From a virus, in the IMG/VR virus record IMGVR_UViG_3300042090_000433, positions 1 through 31,264 of that record: a stretch of DNA of 31,264 bases, one strand, 5' to 3'. Under the pieces are notes generated by a model. That model was not told where the DNA came from. It did no database searches and saw only the letters and a list, made by a program, of their open reading frames with translations. The translations under genes and the position numbers were made by a program. Below are positions 29,465 to 31,264 of the stretch, piece after piece. Position 1 is the first letter of the stretch; each line of letters begins with the position of its first letter.

Positions 29465-29773
29465 ATGGCAAGAAATCTATATCTCGCGCCCACTGAACTA
29501 GCAACAGCCTACAACGAAAAGTTTGCGGTTTGGCACGCAATACCTGTTGGAGATGGAACCAGCGAGTTTATCTCCGCTCTGTTCTCAACGGATCGAGCGC
29601 AGGACGAATGGGAAAGCCTGCCCGGAATCACTGTCGTAGGCAATGAGTTGAGCCAAGCTCAGATTGACGCGGATGTTGCTACGATTCTGGCCGACTTGGC
29701 TGTGACTCCTGACATGACGCCGGGAGATGTGCGTAAGCTCATTCGGACCACCTATCCTCACCCGCTGTTCTGA
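29465..29773 (+). CDS. Hypothetical protein after the tail fibre gene (102 aa)
   Basis: The gene has a strong ribosome site (TGAGGAG) ten bases from the fibre stop and encodes an acidic soluble protein: MARNLYLAPTELATAYNEKF, then a DEWESLPG segment, an SQAQIDADVATILADL helix and a C-terminal DVRKLIRTTYPHPLF. No family is recognised. Small genes here are often fibre assembly or host-range accessory proteins; that is inference from position. Late motif D follows its stop. Confidence 0.75.
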   Translation: MARNLYLAPTELATAYNEKFAVWHAIPVGDGTSEFISALFSTDRAQDEWESLPGITVVGNELSQAQIDADVATILADLAVTPDMTPGDVRKLIRTTYPHPLF

Positions 29774-29795
29774 CTCGCGGGGAATTCCATATACC

Positions 29796-29809
29796 TAACC
29801 GTTGTTTAT
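29796..29809 (+). promoter_or_regulatory. Late-region motif, copy D (before lysis genes)
   Basis: TAACCGTTGTTTAT lies 22 bases after the 102-aa gene stop and 41 bases before the holin-like ATG. It is preceded by TTCCATATACC and followed by GGGCTTGCCC. It separates tail from lysis genes. Confidence 0.45.
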
Positions 29810-29850
29810 GGGCTTGCCCTAACCTCTGAACAACGCAAAGAGCAACTAAC

Positions 29851-30045
29851 ATGAAGATCGATTGGGCGCATTACAGGTTGGTAGTTCATGGAATTGTCGC
29901 GGCGTTCGTATCTGCCGCCTTGACCACACTGGCTGGAATCGTAGCAACACCTGATCTCAGCTATCAGCAACTGGTACACGTCGCCATTACAGGTGGCATT
30001 GTTGGCTGCGCTGGATACTTCGTCAAGTCGCCAGTGAGCAAGTAA
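29851..30045 (+). CDS. Holin-like small membrane protein (64 aa)
   Basis: The protein has a short charged N-terminus (MKIDWAHYR) and two hydrophobic segments: about residues 10-32 (VVHGIVAAFVSAALTTLAGIVA) and 42-60 (HVAITGGIVGCAGYFV), ending in a short basic tail. Size, two membrane spans and direct coupling (TAATG) to the lysozyme gene support a class II-like holin that times lysis. The ribosome site is AAGAG. No specific holin family is recognised. Confidence 0.75.
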   Translation: MKIDWAHYRLVVHGIVAAFVSAALTTLAGIVATPDLSYQQLVHVAITGGIVGCAGYFVKSPVSK

Positions 30046-30476
30046 TGATCACCGACATCACCAGCCAACTGAAGCGTGACGAAGGTTTGCGGCTGGTCCC
30101 ATACAAAGACACACGAGGCAAGGTCACTGTTGGGTACGGCCACAACCTCACAGACGATGGTGGCCCACTGACTCCAATCACTCAGGCTCAAGCCAATGCT
30201 TGGCTGGTGTCAGACATCGCACACGCAAAGAGTGAACTCCTAGAACATCTTCCGTGGGCAACCATGCTGGCTGAGGTGTACGCGGGAGTCCTCACAAACC
30301 TTTGCTTCAACATGGGAATCGGTGGGCTGCTTGAGTTTCAATGCACGCTGAACCTCATTCACTCTGGTCGTTACGGCGAGGCAGCAGACGAGTTGCTTCG
30401 TAGTGCGTGGGCAACTGAGGTAGGGCTCCGGGCAAACAGACTGTACACACAGTTGAAGACCGGGCAATGGCAGTAG
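30045..30476 (+). CDS. Endolysin, T4-type lysozyme (GH24)
   Basis: This 143-aa muramidase has the T4 lysozyme catalytic triad at the family spacing: E13 in RDEGLRL, D22 in YKDTRG and T28 in KVTVGYGHNL. The C-terminal helices include a FNMGIGGLLEF segment and a CAxxLLRS-like AADELLRSAWATEVGLRANR motif. It lacks a signal peptide, so it depends on a holin, consistent with TAATG coupling to the gene before it. Length is normal for a single-domain phage lysozyme. Confidence 0.94.
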   Translation: MITDITSQLKRDEGLRLVPYKDTRGKVTVGYGHNLTDDGGPLTPITQAQANAWLVSDIAHAKSELLEHLPWATMLAEVYAGVLTNLCFNMGIGGLLEFQCTLNLIHSGRYGEAADELLRSAWATEVGLRANRLYTQLKTGQWQ

Positions 30477-30502
30477 CTTCATCAACCGATTGAAGGTCTC
30501 TT

Positions 30503-30877
30503 ATGGTGTCACCAAATCCCAACGAAAGCAGTATGGGCCTCAGCATGGAAATGGCAGCTTTAATCCTCGCAAAACTGGAATCGCTAGAAACCAAATTGGA
30601 CGATCTTTCAATCGACACCAAGCAACGCCTCACCCAGCTGGAAACTCAGATGCACCCGTTGGTAGGAAACGGTCAGCCGGGACGCTGCGCCCAGCAGCTA
30701 GCTTGGGGGCAAGAGGCTGAGCGCAAGATGGATTCTCGCGTCAAGGAACTGGAGCAGTGGCGCGTCGGTCTGTCGTGGTGGGTTGCTGGTGCCACGACCA
30801 TTGCCACCATCGTTGGTGCCGCCGTCGGCGGCATTATCACTTGGGCCTTCGAGTACTTCAAACTTCACAAGGGCTAA
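30503..30877 (+). CDS. Coiled-coil protein with one C-terminal membrane segment
   Basis: This 124-aa protein has an N-terminal coiled coil (MEMAALILAKLESLETKLDDL and TKQRLTQLETQM) and, after a Gly/Pro-containing middle, a strong membrane span at about 90-115 (VAGATTIATIVGAAVGGIITW) ending in FEYFKLHKG. Its place after the lysozyme gene and this layout suggest a lysis-related accessory (second holin or inner-membrane spanin-like protein), though the usual i-spanin has its span at the N-terminus. A ribosome site, GAAGG, lies upstream. The stop overlaps the minus-strand small gene by 4 bases. Confidence 0.75.
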   Translation: MVSPNPNESSMGLSMEMAALILAKLESLETKLDDLSIDTKQRLTQLETQMHPLVGNGQPGRCAQQLAWGQEAERKMDSRVKELEQWRVGLSWWVAGATTIATIVGAAVGGIITWAFEYFKLHKG

Positions 30878-30990
30878 CTTCGCTTCACAATCTTCTTCGC
30901 CTGTTCCAATGCCTTTTCCGCGCGGCACACAAGAACACATCCATAGATAGCGAAAGCGGCAAGAGCGAGTAGTGCAATCGTCAGCAGCAT
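30874..30990 (-). CDS. Candidate 38-aa membrane peptide
   Basis: On the minus strand, ATG at 30990 is preceded by GGAG at a 7-base spacing. The peptide has a hydrophobic N-terminal span (LLTIALLALAAFAIYGCVLVC) followed by a basic helix (RAEKALEQAKKIVKRS). It is convergent with the coiled-coil gene, overlapping its stop by 4 bases. The good ribosome site and clean topology support a real gene, but its size makes it easy to miss. It could be a lysogeny-expressed membrane peptide or a small toxin; nothing shows which. Confidence 0.45.
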   Translation of the reverse strand: MLLTIALLALAAFAIYGCVLVCRAEKALEQAKKIVKRS

Positions 30991-31075
30991 GATGAATCTC
31001 CTCACCATGAACTGCGAAGTTTGCTTGCTTGGAAATTACCTTTCGAGCGCCGGAAGGTCCAGCTTAGGGTTTGGT

Positions 31076-31264
31076 ATGACATTTCTATTCAGCCTTGGCC
31101 AACTCGTTGCGACTCCTGCGGCATTACGCGCTCTTGAAGAATCCCAAGAAACCTTCTGGCCCTACATCACACGGCACCTTACAGGTGACTGGGGTGAGCT
31201 TGATGCTGAGGACAAGCGTGCCAACGATTTTGCCGTGAAGAACGAGGAACGAATTCTGAGTGCA
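31076..31264 (+). CDS. Partial gene, LGQLVATPAAL-type conserved hypothetical protein
   Basis: From ATG 31076 the frame stays open to the window edge, giving 63 residues. It begins MTFLFSLGQLVATPAALRAL and contains RHLTGDWGELDAEDKRANDF and NEERILSA. This matches a widespread family of small proteins with the pattern LGQ.VAT.gAL..LE and GDWGEL..ED..AN found on plasmids, prophages and chromosomes; function unknown. AGGG lies upstream of the start. An in-frame ATG at 31007 would add 23 residues not seen in the family and is disfavoured. The 3' end is outside the window. It may be a prophage accessory gene or the first gene beyond the prophage. Confidence 0.75.
   Translation, partial: MTFLFSLGQLVATPAALRALEESQETFWPYITRHLTGDWGELDAEDKRANDFAVKNEERILSA

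Noticed and set aside
1-31264. CRISPR arrays, insertion sequences and rRNA/tRNA genes
   Set aside because: No regularly spaced long repeats, transposase motifs or RNA gene patterns were seen.

Overview
The window reads as a near-complete temperate siphophage genome (a prophage or its linear/circular equivalent). An integrase and a leftward lysogeny operon sit at the left, early and replication genes come next, and then a long rightward late region carries packaging, head, tail and lysis genes. The head genes are HK97-type (P27 small terminase, Terminase_1 large subunit, HK97 capsid, ClpP-like protease). The distal tail follows the gene-transfer-agent order DUF2460 - DUF2163 - NlpC/P60 - large hub protein. 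No host gene or rRNA/tRNA identifies the host. The GTA-like tail, GH24 lysozyme and moderately GC-rich coding sequence suggest a Gram-negative host. Acidobacteriota is only a weak guess and Proteobacteria cannot be excluded.

Layout. 1-233: leader with repeated AACGCCA words before the tyrosine integrase (234-1505). 1639-2997, minus strand: XRE regulator followed by four small genes, the last three overlapping or coupled; the final 59-aa gene is easily missed. 3280-4995: early rightward genes of unknown function separated by hairpins, including a 26-bp stem-loop at 4394-4461. 4995-7385: primase-polymerase/ATPase. 7450-7851: gene-free region with eleven GTAACGC words around a very AT-rich core, the best candidate for the replication origin. 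7996-9036: small gene plus an HNH nuclease fused to a P-loop kinase-like domain. 9081-9195: paired inverted repeats, a candidate cos/pac site. 9215-17761: packaging and head genes, with the capsid gene unusually placed between the two terminase genes. 17758-18456: a family 2 glycosyltransferase in the tail operon. 18460-29773: tail genes, including a canonical -1 frameshift site in the tail assembly chaperone, a fibre-like region split by one in-frame TAA, and a C-terminal Hint (intein-like) domain. 29851-30877: holin-like protein, lysozyme and a second small membrane protein. 30874-31264: a tiny minus-strand membrane peptide and the start of a gene that runs off the window.

How it fits together. 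Many neighbours share TAATG stop-start overlaps, so long stretches are translationally coupled. A 14-base motif, TAACCCYTGTTTAG-like, occurs at or just after stop codons at 9657, 13155, 17186 and 29796, and precedes the capsid, portal, tail-completion and lysis groups; it may be a late promoter or processing signal. The capsid has its own copy upstream and a strong terminator downstream, so it looks like a separate transcription unit. The prim-pol protein beside an iteron cluster resembles in outline the phage P4 arrangement, where the alpha protein binds iterons. The most rewarding targets are the iteron origin, the 4394-4521 RNA structure, the split tail gene and its Hint domain, and the HNH-kinase fusion.
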